64,000 nt of DNA from Bacteroidota bacterium (GTDB lineage: Bacteria > Bacteroidota > Bacteroidia > Chitinophagales > Saprospiraceae), in the NCBI GenBank assembly GCA_030147525.1, contig JASBVF010000034.1, positions 62,001 through 126,000 of the forward strand, written 5' to 3'. This document shows positions 34,400 through 42,517 of the stretch, in pieces; the first letter of the stretch is position 1; each line of letters starts with the position of its first letter. The position numbers were made by a program, and so were the translations under genes. A model generated the notes under the pieces. The model did not search any database and had not been told where the DNA came from. It worked only from the letters and a program-made list of their open reading frames with translations.

Positions 34400-34445
34400 C
34401 AACCTACAACGGCAGACTGATTTTAAACTCATAAACATTTCAACC

Positions 34446-35924
34446 ATTCCACCCCCGGTAAACATCGTCTGGTTCAAACGTGACCTCCGCCTGCGGGATC
34501 ACGAGCCGCTTGCACGGGCGCAGGCGGCGGGGTTACCCGTGCTCATGCTCTACGCCTTCGAGTCGTCCGTGATGACAGCGCCGCAGTACGACGAGCGGCA
34601 CTGGCGCTTCATCTGGCAATCGCTGGAAGACATGAACCGGCAACTGGCACCGCATGGCACTCGGGTGCATATTTTTCATGATGAAATACTGCCGCTGCTG
34701 GAAGCGCTAAGCCGGTGTTTTTCCATTCAAAAAATATTTTCCCACCAGGAAACCGGCCTGAAAATCACCTTCGACCGGGACCTTGCTGTCGCCGATTTTT
34801 GTAAAAAACAAAACATCGACTGGCAGGAAAGCATCGCCAACGGCGTACTCCGGGGCCGCCGCAACCGGGACGGCTGGAAGGATCACTGGTACCATTTCAT
34901 GTCAACTCCGCAGCCGGTGGTGGATTGGGAAAGCTGGAAATCTGCCCCGGAGGTGGATTTGCCCGAATTTCAAAATCTGTCAAACCTGAATTTTTCACCC
35001 GACCCCAACTTCCAGCCGGGCGGCGAAACCTACGCCCGTGCCTACCTCCAATCCTTCCTCGGCGACCGCATCAAAAACTACCAACGCAGCCTCTCCAAGC
35101 CCGAGGCCAGTCGCCGGGGTTGCAGCCGCCTGTCGCCTTATATCGCCTGGGGCTGCCTGAGCGTGCGGCAGGTCTGGCAGGCAGCGACGGAGGCAGAGCG
35201 GCAGGGCAGGCACAAATTTCAACTCGCCAACTTCAAAGCCCGACTGCGCTGGCAGGCGCATTTCATCCAAAAATTCGAAATGGAAGACCGGATGGAGTTC
35301 GAAAACGTGAACCGGGGCTATGATTTTTTGGTGAAAAACGAAGACCCCGCCCTGCTCGAAGCCTGGAAGCAGGGCCGCACCGGTTTCTCGCTCGTGGACG
35401 CCTGCATGCGCTGCCTGATCGCCACCGGCTGGGTCAATTTTCGCATGCGGGCCATGCTGGCGTCGTTCCTCACCCACCTGCTCTGGCAACCCTGGCAGCC
35501 CGGCGCCGAGTGGCTCGCCCGCCTCTTCCTCGACTTCGAACCTGGCATCCACTATCCGCAGTGGCAGATGCAGGCAGGCGTCACCGGCATCAATACGGTG
35601 CGGGTGTACAACCCCGTGAAACAATCGCAGCAGCACGATCCGCAGGGTGTTTTTATTAAAAAATGGGTGCCCGAACTTCGCTCCGTCCCCGAACATTTCA
35701 TCCACGAACCCTGGAACATAACGCCCATGGAGCAGACGATGTACGGTGTGATCATCGGGCAGGACTACCCGGCGGCAATCATTGATCTGGAAACGGCCCA
35801 CCGCCACGCCCGTGAACGGATGTGGGGCATGCTGGAAGATGCCGCCGTACAGCGGGAAAACGGGCGGATTTTGCGGCGGCATACGGTGGCGGACCGGGCG
35901 GCGTGGGCGGGGGTGAAGGGATGA
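34446..35924 (+). CDS. Cryptochrome/photolyase family protein with no canonical start codon
   Basis: The conserved photolyase N-terminus [21 protein letters not shown] is encoded from 34458, but the first in-frame ATG is at 34539, inside the Rossmann domain. No in-frame ATG, GTG or TTG lies between the SDR gene and that point; the best candidate initiator is ATT at 34446 (I-P-P-P-V-N-I). From there the product is 492 residues, the usual length. The FAD domain is intact ([64 protein letters not shown]). Such proteins repair UV-induced pyrimidine dimers with blue light or act as light sensors. The ATT could be a rare start, a mutation or a sequence error. Confidence 0.85.
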   Translation: MPPPVNIVWFKRDLRLRDHEPLARAQAAGLPVLMLYAFESSVMTAPQYDERHWRFIWQSLEDMNRQLAPHGTRVHIFHDEILPLLEALSRCFSIQKIFSHQETGLKITFDRDLAVADFCKKQNIDWQESIANGVLRGRRNRDGWKDHWYHFMSTPQPVVDWESWKSAPEVDLPEFQNLSNLNFSPDPNFQPGGETYARAYLQSFLGDRIKNYQRSLSKPEASRRGCSRLSPYIAWGCLSVRQVWQAATEAERQGRHKFQLANFKARLRWQAHFIQKFEMEDRMEFENVNRGYDFLVKNEDPALLEAWKQGRTGFSLVDACMRCLIATGWVNFRMRAMLASFLTHLLWQPWQPGAEWLARLFLDFEPGIHYPQWQMQAGVTGINTVRVYNPVKQSQQHDPQGVFIKKWVPELRSVPEHFIHEPWNITPMEQTMYGVIIGQDYPAAIIDLETAHRHARERMWGMLEDAAVQRENGRILRRHTVADRAAWAGVKG

Positions 35925-35926
35925 TG

Positions 35927-36355
35927 TTATCCAGTGAATTCCTGTTTGAAGCGTTCCTCAAATTCTTCGTACTTCAACACTTTTACAGGTGGGAATTCAA
36001 TTTTTTTCAAAACCTGAAAATGGCGGTCGTTGGAAACGATAAAATCGGCGCCCGCCATGATGGCACATTCAACAAACTTATTGTCGCTTGGGTCAGACTC
36101 GATCAATGGATACCGGAAAAATGGCGTCGTCAGTTTGACATTTGGCAAAAGAAGCAGAAAATCAAGCGTAATATCCGTTTTGTCCAAGCCATATCGCTGT
36201 GAAACAACTTCCTGGTATTCCAGCAAAATATCCGTGCTGATACACAAGTCAAATTTATCCTGAATGATAGACTGGAAAATCCAATGATACTGATGCTGAG
36301 AGGGAAGAGAGACCAGGAAAACATTGGTATCCAAAACGATTTTATGTCTTTTCAT
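35927..36355 (-). CDS. PIN-domain toxin (VapC-like)
   Basis: The 142-residue protein has the acidic PIN signature: LDTNVFL (first Asp), LLEYQEVV (Glu), ESDPSDNKFVECA (Asp) and ADFIVSNDRHF (Asp), placing it in the putative toxin-antitoxin PIN family (COG1569). PIN toxins are Mg2+-dependent RNases. The gene overlaps the 3' end of the upstream small gene by 14 bp, forming a type II module, and ends two bases from the convergent photolyase stop. Confidence 0.9.
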   Translation of the reverse strand: MKRHKIVLDTNVFLVSLPSQHQYHWIFQSIIQDKFDLCISTDILLEYQEVVSQRYGLDKTDITLDFLLLLPNVKLTTPFFRYPLIESDPSDNKFVECAIMAGADFIVSNDRHFQVLKKIEFPPVKVLKYEEFEERFKQEFTG

Positions 36356-36551
36356 TCAGCCAGCTTTTAAGATCGTCACCAGTAATTCCTTTTTTTTCAA
36401 CCGCTTCATCCACCTGCTGAATGAGTTTTTGAGCAAAATAAGCAGCCAGCATTTTTTTAATAGCGATGAGATCTGCTTCCGAAGGTTGGAAGGAATAGAT
36501 TTTTAGAAGCTCCAACTGCAGCGGCGTCAATTGTTGCGGAATGTCATGCAT
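36342..36551 (-). CDS. Small antitoxin-like partner of the PIN toxin
   Basis: The 69-residue protein starts MHDIPQQLTPLQLELLKIY. A longer in-frame start at 36587 is possible but adds a segment without similarity. It is almost entirely helical and ends DDLKSWLNEKT, the C-terminal style of antitoxins encoded upstream of COG1569 PIN proteins. It overlaps the toxin gene by 14 bp. The assignment is by size and position; no DNA-binding motif is visible. Confidence 0.78.
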   Translation of the reverse strand: MHDIPQQLTPLQLELLKIYSFQPSEADLIAIKKMLAAYFAQKLIQQVDEAVEKKGITGDDLKSWLNEKT

Positions 36552-36625
36552 AAAAAATGTTTTTTCAAAGATAACCAATCCGTTCAAAAGTTAAAACCAC
36601 ATGCTGCGTTCTGCGTTCTCCTGCC

Positions 36626-37186
36626 ATGCATCTTTCCATCGACTACGGCTCCAAACTCGCCGGCACCACCGCCGTCTGTTTTGAAAAAAACAACCAACTC
36701 CACCTCGCCCAGTCTGCCAAAAAACAGGACGCTGACGACTGGCTCCACCAACTCATTTCAGCAGAAAAGCCCACTGCCGTTTACATCGACGCACCGCTCA
36801 GCCTTCCGGGCGTGTACCGGGACGAGGGCAGCGACTATTTTTACCGGGCCGGCGACCGTGCCGTCGGGGCCATGTCGCCCATGTTCCTCGGCGGACTGAC
36901 GGCACGGGCGATGCAACTGCGGGCGGCTTTCCCGGCGATTCCGTTTTTTGAAATTTATCCGTCCCAACTGCGGCGGATGCTGTTGCCGGAGGCTTCATTT
37001 TACAAAAAAAGTAACCTGCCTGAATTCTGTGAAATGCTGACCGAACTGCTACCCCTGCCATTGGCGCAGCCACCCGAAAACTGGCACCAGGCGGATGCGG
37101 TGCTGGCGTGGCTGTCGGGTTGGCGGCACGGGAGGGGCGAGGCAGAAGCGTTTGGAGATGAAAATGAGGGGGTGATTTGGGTGTGA
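36626..37186 (+). CDS. DUF429-like predicted RNase H-fold nuclease
   Basis: The 186-residue protein starts MHLSIDYGSKLAGTTAVCFE, an RNase H-like first strand with an Asp, followed by VYIDAPLSLPG (second acidic motif) and FFEIYPSQLRRML, near HQADAVLAWLSGW at the C-terminus. This pattern is that of DUF429, a predicted nuclease of unknown function. It is on the plus strand, divergent from the toxin-antitoxin pair, and the Uma2 gene follows 56 nt downstream. High-GC, C-rich codon use matches the photolyase region. Confidence 0.75.
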   Translation: MHLSIDYGSKLAGTTAVCFEKNNQLHLAQSAKKQDADDWLHQLISAEKPTAVYIDAPLSLPGVYRDEGSDYFYRAGDRAVGAMSPMFLGGLTARAMQLRAAFPAIPFFEIYPSQLRRMLLPEASFYKKSNLPEFCEMLTELLPLPLAQPPENWHQADAVLAWLSGWRHGRGEAEAFGDENEGVIWV

Positions 37187-37242
37187 TTTCCTTATTGGCT
37201 GTGTGGGAGTTTTACAGTATTTTTGAAAAAAAATTCAAAGTC

Positions 37243-37902
37243 ATGTTCGACGTACTCGAACCCATTTTAAATGAACCAAATCTTCGTCAACTCATCAACG
37301 AGTTGGAAGACCATTGGGCCAGCGAGCAACGGCTGAGGGAAGAATTTTATGAAAAAATTCAGCCGGGCGACAAATGGGAATTCATCAATGGGAAAACAAT
37401 CATGCACTCACCAGCTAAAGACAAACACACGGACGCCAGGCAGCGCCTGAGCTATTTGTTACAAACCTTCACAGGCCTGAGATATTTGGGCGTCATCAGG
37501 GACGAGACTGCCCTTGTCGCCCTCACCCGCAACGATTACCTGCCCGATATCGCCTTTTTTTCAAAAGAAAAAGCCGCTGCCTTCAAACCGGATACCTGGA
37601 AATACCCAATCCCTGATTTTATCGTCGAAGTGTTGAGCGATGGCACGGAAAGCACCGACCGTGGCATCAAAAAAGACGATTACGCTGAACACGGAGCCAA
37701 AGAATACTGGATTGTGGACCCGGATGCGCAGACCATCGAACAGTATCTGCTCGACGAGACAAACCAGGCCTTCGATCTTTTTGCCAAAAAAACGGTGAAA
37801 GACCACATCGAAAGCCAGGTAATAGCTGGCTTCGATATTCCTGTTGCCGCCGTATTTGATGAAAGCCGGAAAGTGGAAGTGATGCGTGGGTGGCTGAAAT
37901 GA
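37243..37902 (+). CDS. Uma2 family (DUF820) predicted endonuclease
   Basis: The 219-residue protein starts MFDVLEPILNEPNLRQLI; an in-frame start at 37177 overlaps the preceding gene and adds an unrelated tail. It has the Uma2 restriction-endonuclease-like core: YEKIQPGDKWEFINGK, YLPDIAFFS (Asp), PDFIVEVLSDGTE (Glu-x-Val), DRGIKKDDYAEHGAKEYWIVDP. These proteins are abundant in cyanobacteria and Bacteroidota and are thought to be inactive or mobile nucleases. The function is unknown. Confidence 0.9.
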   Translation: MFDVLEPILNEPNLRQLINELEDHWASEQRLREEFYEKIQPGDKWEFINGKTIMHSPAKDKHTDARQRLSYLLQTFTGLRYLGVIRDETALVALTRNDYLPDIAFFSKEKAAAFKPDTWKYPIPDFIVEVLSDGTESTDRGIKKDDYAEHGAKEYWIVDPDAQTIEQYLLDETNQAFDLFAKKTVKDHIESQVIAGFDIPVAAVFDESRKVEVMRGWLK

Positions 37903-37926
37903 AAGATTCCTCCTGCCCGAAATCTC

Positions 37927-38217
37927 TCAGCGCTTACTGATCTTATTCCGTGAAATCGTCCGCTGCCGGCTGCATTTGTGCCTGCCTTCGGCAAAATTTC
38001 GCTTCGCCAGGTGCTTCGTTGCCCGGCCCTGCACCCGCTTGCGCCACATCCGCCAACTGCTTGGCTTCATCTCCTGGCGCATCAATTTGATCACATCCTG
38101 CTCTGGCACGCCAAACTGAAACTCGATGGCATCGAACGGCGTCCGGTCTTCCCAGGCCATTTCAACGATGCGGTTGACGGCCTCGTCGTCTAAGTTGTAC
38201 TGTTGTTGAATGCTCAT
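37927..38217 (-). CDS. TIGR03643 family protein
   Basis: The 96-residue protein starts MSIQQQYNLDDEAVNRIVEMAWEDR by preference; upstream in-frame sequence to 38433 is antisense to the MOSC gene. It matches TIGR03643: EMAWEDRTPFDAIEFQFGV, EQDVIKLMRQEMKPSSWRMW, and a basic C-terminus (KRVQGRATKHLAKRNF). The helical, basic character and helix-turn-helix-like first half suggest nucleic acid binding, which is inference. I recall this family near photolyase and cryptochrome genes in Bacteroidota, which fits the photolyase 2 kb away. Confidence 0.85.
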   Translation of the reverse strand: MSIQQQYNLDDEAVNRIVEMAWEDRTPFDAIEFQFGVPEQDVIKLMRQEMKPSSWRMWRKRVQGRATKHLAKRNFAEGRHKCSRQRTISRNKISKR

Positions 38218-38304
38218 GCCCTCCGAACAAGGAAAAGTTATCTTTGTTCCGGCAATTTTGCACATCTCCAAAACCGTTAACCGTTCACCGTCAACCATCC
38301 ATCC

Positions 38305-39108
38305 ATGCACCTCACCGGAATTTTCATCTACCCTATCAAATCCCTCGGCGGCATTAGCCTGACCGAATCCACCGTCCAGCGGGAAGGCCTGCAATTCGAC
38401 CGCCGCTGGATGCTGCTCGATGCTACGGGCCAATTTTTAACCCAAAGAAAATTACCCGAAATGGCACTCCTGCAACCCGCCATCAAGGGCGATCGCCTGC
38501 GAGTGACGCACCGCAACGGCCATTCCGGCATGCTGGAGTTTTTTTTGGATCAAACGGAGGACTCGCCAGCCTTCCCGGTGCGGGTTTGGGACGACGAAGT
38601 GGCCGCCCGCTCCGTCGGCGGCGATGCGGACGAGTGGTTCAGCCAGGCCTTGCGCACGCCCTGCCAACTGGTGCGAATCGAAGAAAATGCCATGCGCTAC
38701 GACCTGAAGAGCAAGGGCGGCAAGTACGTCAGCTTTGCCGATGGCCACCCGTTCCTGATCGTCGGCGAAGCGTCGCTGGAGGATTTGAACCGCCGCCTCG
38801 ACACCCCGCTTCCGATGAACCGCTTCCGGCCCAACCTCGTTTTCTCCGGCGGCCAGCCGTTCGAAGAGGATACGTGGGCGAATTTCACCATTGGCAGTGT
38901 TCATTTTAAAAATGTAAAACCCTGCATCCGCTGCACCGTACCCACGATCGACCAACAAACGGGCAAGGTGGCAGGCGCAGAGCCGCTGAGAACGCTCGCC
39001 ACTTTCCGCAAGGTGGGGAATGAAGTGAAATTTGGGATGAACGTGGCGCTGCCGGAGACGCAAGGCGAAGCCATCATCCGGTTAGGCGATGAAATTGCGG
39101 GCGGGTAG
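38305..39108 (+). CDS. MOSC domain protein (YcbX-like)
   Basis: The 267-residue protein has the MOSC N-terminal beta-barrel (IYPIKSLGGISLTES, GLQFDRRWMLLD, FLTQRKLPEMALL) and the MOSC sulfur-carrier domain (about 120-265; PLPMNRFRPNLVFSGGQPFEED and the conserved Cys in CIRCTVPTID). Relatives include E. coli YcbX and the human mARC enzymes, molybdenum cofactor proteins that reduce N-hydroxylated compounds. It is divergent from the TIGR03643 gene. No molybdopterin or ferredoxin gene is nearby. Confidence 0.92.
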   Translation: MHLTGIFIYPIKSLGGISLTESTVQREGLQFDRRWMLLDATGQFLTQRKLPEMALLQPAIKGDRLRVTHRNGHSGMLEFFLDQTEDSPAFPVRVWDDEVAARSVGGDADEWFSQALRTPCQLVRIEENAMRYDLKSKGGKYVSFADGHPFLIVGEASLEDLNRRLDTPLPMNRFRPNLVFSGGQPFEEDTWANFTIGSVHFKNVKPCIRCTVPTIDQQTGKVAGAEPLRTLATFRKVGNEVKFGMNVALPETQGEAIIRLGDEIAGG

Positions 39109-39168
39109 TTTGGTGAAAAATGGCATATTTGCCAGGCAGCAATTCCGCTGCATCCCAATCATTTCACC

Positions 39169-39945
39169 ATGGATCAAATCAAAAATCTTTTCAACCTCGA
39201 AGGCAAAGTCGCCATCGTCACCGGTGCCAGCAAGGGTATCGGCGAGGCCATCGCACGGGGCCTGGCGGAGTTCGGGGCAAAGGTCGTCGTGAGCAGTCGC
39301 AAGCAGGAGGCTGTGGACGCTGTCGCCGAAAATTTTAAAAAAGATGGCATCGAAGCCACCGGCATCGCCTGTCACGTCGGCGACGAGGAGCAGTTGAAAA
39401 ACCTCGTTTCAAAAACCGTCGAAACCTACGGCGGCGTGGACATCCTCGTCAATAATGCCGCTACGAATCCCGTTTACGGCCCCATCGCCGAGGCGGACGC
39501 CGGGCTGTTCGATAAAATCCTGGACATCAACGTCAAATCCTGCATGCTGCTGGCCAATCTTTGTTACCCCATCATGAAATCGAGGGGCGGCGGTTCGGTC
39601 ATTAACATCTCGTCGGTGGAGGGCCTGAAACCGGGACTGGGCCTCGGCGTGTACAGCGTCAGCAAGGCGGCGCTGCTCATGCTCACGCAAAACCAGGCGA
39701 AGGAGTGGGGCCGTGACGGCATCCGGGCGAATGCGATCTGCCCCGGGCTGGTGCAGACCAAATTCAGCGCCGCCATCTGGCAGAATGAGGCGATTTTGAA
39801 ACAAATCGAAAAACACCTGCCTGCCGGGCGCATGGCCGTGCCCAACGAAATGGCGGGGCTGGCGGTGTTCCTCGCCTCGCCTGCTTCGAGCTACTGCACG
39901 GGCGGCGTTTTTACGGCGGATGGCGGGTTCGTGCTGGGGGCGTGA
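39169..39945 (+). CDS. SDR family oxidoreductase (DHRS4-like)
   Basis: The 258-residue classical SDR has VTGASKGIGEAIA, VNNAATNP, the catalytic Ser (NISSVEG), Tyr and Lys (YSVSKAAL) and closing FTADGGFVLGA. Its segments resemble human DHRS4 and related carbonyl reductases. It lies just upstream of an acyl-CoA dehydrogenase and an APH-like kinase on the same strand, so it may oxidise or reduce a hydroxyacyl intermediate of that pathway (inference). Palindrome G separates it from the dehydrogenase gene. Confidence 0.93.
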   Translation: MDQIKNLFNLEGKVAIVTGASKGIGEAIARGLAEFGAKVVVSSRKQEAVDAVAENFKKDGIEATGIACHVGDEEQLKNLVSKTVETYGGVDILVNNAATNPVYGPIAEADAGLFDKILDINVKSCMLLANLCYPIMKSRGGGSVINISSVEGLKPGLGLGVYSVSKAALLMLTQNQAKEWGRDGIRANAICPGLVQTKFSAAIWQNEAILKQIEKHLPAGRMAVPNEMAGLAVFLASPASSYCTGGVFTADGGFVLGA

Positions 39946-39959
39946 ATTTTCCTGCGAGG

Positions 39960-40061
39960 AGGATTGGAACACGGATTGGGCGGATGCGACGGATTTACAC
40001 GGATCTGTTTCTTGAAAATCCGTTTAAATCTGCCAATCCGTGTCATCCGTATTCCAATCCT
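39960..40061. repeat. Imperfect palindrome G (ACGGATT-word)
   Basis: AGGATTGGAACACGGAT on the left and its complement ATCCGTATTCCAATCCT on the right (ending 40061) agree in 16 of 17 positions; further inside, several CGGAT/ATCCG words pair loosely. It lies between the SDR and acyl-CoA dehydrogenase genes in an apparent operon. Confidence 0.8.
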
Positions 40062-40097
40062 GTCTCGTTTGCTGTCAAAATTTTAAAAAAAATCATC

Positions 40098-41315
40098 ATG
40101 CATACGACCACCACATCCTCCGTCAATTTGAAAGAAATCCTTGCCCAGGTTCAGGCTTTTGTAGAGACGGAACTGTACCCTCTCGAAGCAGAAGCCCGTG
40201 GCAAAAGCTGGAACCAGATTTTACCCCAACTCGAAGAAAAACGCCGCCGGGTGAAGGAACTTGGCCTATGGACACCACAGATCCCGGTGGAGTGGGGCGG
40301 GCTGGGTCTGTCGGTTTGGGAATTCGGGCAGGTGAGCGCCGTTTTGGGGCAAAGTCCCTACGGGCACTACGTTTTCAACTGCCAGGCGCCCGATGCGGGC
40401 AACATGGAAATCCTCATCGAATTCGGTACGCCCATGCAGCAGGAGCGTTTTTTAAAACCACTACTGGCCGGTGAAATCCGCAGTTGCTTCGCCATGACGG
40501 AGCCGGAGCATGCCGGTTCGAATCCGGTTTTTATGAGCACGACGGCTGTGAAATCGGGCGGTGACTACATCATTGACGGCCACAAATGGTTCACTTCCAG
40601 CGCTGACGGGGCGGCCTTCGCCATCGTCATGGCGATGACGGCGCCGGCGCATGAAAATAAATACCAGCGGGCCAGTCAGATCATCGTTCCGCTTGATAAT
40701 CAGGGCTTTAAATTGATCCGAAACATCCCGGTGATGGGTGAAGCGGGCGAGGGATGGGCCAGCCACGGCGAGGTTCGTTTTGAAAATTGCCGGGTGCCGC
40801 AGGAATTTTTACTGGGTGAGGAGGGCGCCGGTTTCGCCATTGCGCAAACCCGTCTCGGCCCCGGCCGCATCCACCACTGCATGCGCTGGAACGGCATCTG
40901 CGAGCGGGCCTTCGACCTGATGTGCCGCTACGCCGTCAGCCGGGAACTGTCGCCGGGTGTGCCGCTGGCCACCAAGCAAACCATTCAAAACTGGATCGCT
41001 GAAAGCCGGGCCGAGATCAACGCCGCCCGGCTGATGGTGCTGGATGCTGCGCAAAAAATTGACGAACACGGGCAGTACGGCGCACGGGTGGAGATTTCCG
41101 TGATCAAATTTTTCTGTGCCAATGTGCTGCAAAACGTCCTCGACCGGGCCATCCAGGTACACGGAGCGCTGGGCATTACGGAGGATACGCTGCTCTCGTT
41201 CTGGTACCGCCATGAGCGGGGTGCCCGCATCTACGACGGCGCCGACGAGGTGCACAAAAGCCGGGTGGCGAGGGAGATTTTGAAGGGGTATGGAATGAAG
41301 AAATTGGGAAAATAG
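40098..41315 (+). CDS. Acyl-CoA dehydrogenase family protein (ACAD10/11-type)
   Basis: The 405-residue flavoenzyme starts MHTTTTSSVNLKEILAQVQ; upstream sequence is palindrome G. It has the N-terminal helical domain, the FAD-binding middle domain (CFAMTEPEHAGSNP, HKWFTSSADGAAFAIVM) and the C-terminal helical domain (GPGRIHHCMRWNGI, the QVHGALGITEDT motif and GADEVHKSRVAREIL). RIHHCMR and the C-terminus resemble the dehydrogenase half of ACAD10/11. The next gene encodes an APH-like kinase resembling the other half. ACAD10/11-type enzymes act on phosphorylated 4-hydroxyacyl-CoAs, which is the role I infer. Confidence 0.9.
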   Translation: MHTTTTSSVNLKEILAQVQAFVETELYPLEAEARGKSWNQILPQLEEKRRRVKELGLWTPQIPVEWGGLGLSVWEFGQVSAVLGQSPYGHYVFNCQAPDAGNMEILIEFGTPMQQERFLKPLLAGEIRSCFAMTEPEHAGSNPVFMSTTAVKSGGDYIIDGHKWFTSSADGAAFAIVMAMTAPAHENKYQRASQIIVPLDNQGFKLIRNIPVMGEAGEGWASHGEVRFENCRVPQEFLLGEEGAGFAIAQTRLGPGRIHHCMRWNGICERAFDLMCRYAVSRELSPGVPLATKQTIQNWIAESRAEINAARLMVLDAAQKIDEHGQYGARVEISVIKFFCANVLQNVLDRAIQVHGALGITEDTLLSFWYRHERGARIYDGADEVHKSRVAREILKGYGMKKLGK

Positions 41316-41358
41316 AAATTGTGAAATTTCCCGGTACCGGGGTTTAATTTCAAAAAAT

Positions 41359-42441
41359 ATGCAACATAACTGGATCGACCAACCGACCCATGTCCGAAAA
41401 GGCGAGGAACTTCCCCTCGAAAAACTCAGGGCTTGTCTGCTCGAGAACCTCCCCGGAGCGGAGGGGGAGCTGGTCGTGGAGCAATTTCCCAGCGGGTATT
41501 CCAACCTCACTTATCTCATTCGCTTGGGTGAAAAACAGTACGTGCTCCGGCGGCCACCCTTCGGGGCGAATATCAAATCAGGGCACGACATGGGGCGGGA
41601 GTACCGCATTTTATCTTCGCTGTCAAAATCGTATGGCAAAGTGCCCAGGCCGCTGTTTTTTACCGAAAATGAAAGCATCCTCGGCGCACCGTTTTACGTG
41701 ATGGAACGGGTGGAGGGTGTGATTTTACGATCAAAAATGCCGGAGGGAATGGCGCCGGATGCTGCGACGATGCGGGGCATTGCCGGTGCGATGGTGGAGA
41801 CGTTTGCGGAGCTGCATGCTGTTGATTACGAAGCGGTTGGGTTGGGTGATCTCGGCAGGCCGGAAGGCTACAACGAACGGCAGGTAAGCGGCTGGACGAA
41901 GCGGTATTTCAAATCAAAAACCGATGAAATACCGGCCATCGAGAAGGTTGCGCAATGGCTCAATGACCACCTGCCGCCGGAGTCCGGCGCTTCGCTGATC
42001 CACAACGATTTCAAATACGACAACCTCGTACTCGACCCGGCAGACTGGATGAAAGTCGTCGCCGTACTCGACTGGGAGATGTCCACGCTCGGCGATCCGC
42101 TGATGGACCTGGGCACCTCGCTTGGCTATTGGGTGAACCGCAACGATCCGGACTGGTTGCAGGGACTTGCCCTCAGCCCTACGACGCTGCCGGGCAATCC
42201 CTCCCGTGGCGAGTTGGTGGAAATGTACGCACAGGCGAGTGGCCGGGATGTGGGCAATGTGGTTTTTTACTACGTGTATGGGCTGTTCAAGGTGTCGGTG
42301 ATCACGCAGCAGATTTATTTTCGGTTTAAAAACGGTTTCACGAAAGACCCCCGGTTTGCGAAGCTGAACAAAGTAGTGGAAGGGCTGGGAGCGATGGCGA
42401 TGCTGGCGATCGGGAAGGGGAGGGTGGATGATTTGTTTTGA
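41359..42441 (+). CDS. Phosphotransferase family protein (ACAD10/11 kinase-like)
   Basis: The 360-residue protein has an aminoglycoside-phosphotransferase/choline-kinase fold: VEQFPSGYSNLTYLIRLG, YVLRRPPFGANIKSGHDMGRE, the catalytic loop IHNDFKYDNLVLDP and the Mg2+ motif VLDWEMSTLGDPLMDLG. These segments are typical of the kinase domain fused to the acyl-CoA dehydrogenase in ACAD10 and ACAD11. Here it is a separate gene 43 nt after the dehydrogenase. The likely substrate is a 4-hydroxyacyl-CoA (inference). A strong terminator follows. Confidence 0.9.
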   Translation: MQHNWIDQPTHVRKGEELPLEKLRACLLENLPGAEGELVVEQFPSGYSNLTYLIRLGEKQYVLRRPPFGANIKSGHDMGREYRILSSLSKSYGKVPRPLFFTENESILGAPFYVMERVEGVILRSKMPEGMAPDAATMRGIAGAMVETFAELHAVDYEAVGLGDLGRPEGYNERQVSGWTKRYFKSKTDEIPAIEKVAQWLNDHLPPESGASLIHNDFKYDNLVLDPADWMKVVAVLDWEMSTLGDPLMDLGTSLGYWVNRNDPDWLQGLALSPTTLPGNPSRGELVEMYAQASGRDVGNVVFYYVYGLFKVSVITQQIYFRFKNGFTKDPRFAKLNKVVEGLGAMAMLAIGKGRVDDLF

Positions 42442-42462
42442 AAAAGTTTTTGATTAAAAAAG

Positions 42463-42500
42463 AAAAGGCTCGCCAGGCAGGAAGCACGGCGAGCCTTTTT
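42463..42500. terminator. Bidirectional intrinsic terminator, kinase gene / carB
   Basis: AAAAGGCTCGCC (42463-42474) pairs with GGCGAGCCTTTT (42488-42499) around a 13-nt loop, with A-rich and T-rich flanks. It serves both convergent genes. Confidence 0.9.
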
Positions 42501-42517
42501 TATTGATATTCAAGTAT

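Noticed and set aside
40511-40523. GGTTCGAATCC, a tRNA T-loop-like sequence
   Set aside because: It lies in the coding sequence of the acyl-CoA dehydrogenase (A-G-S-N-P) and no cloverleaf can be formed around it.
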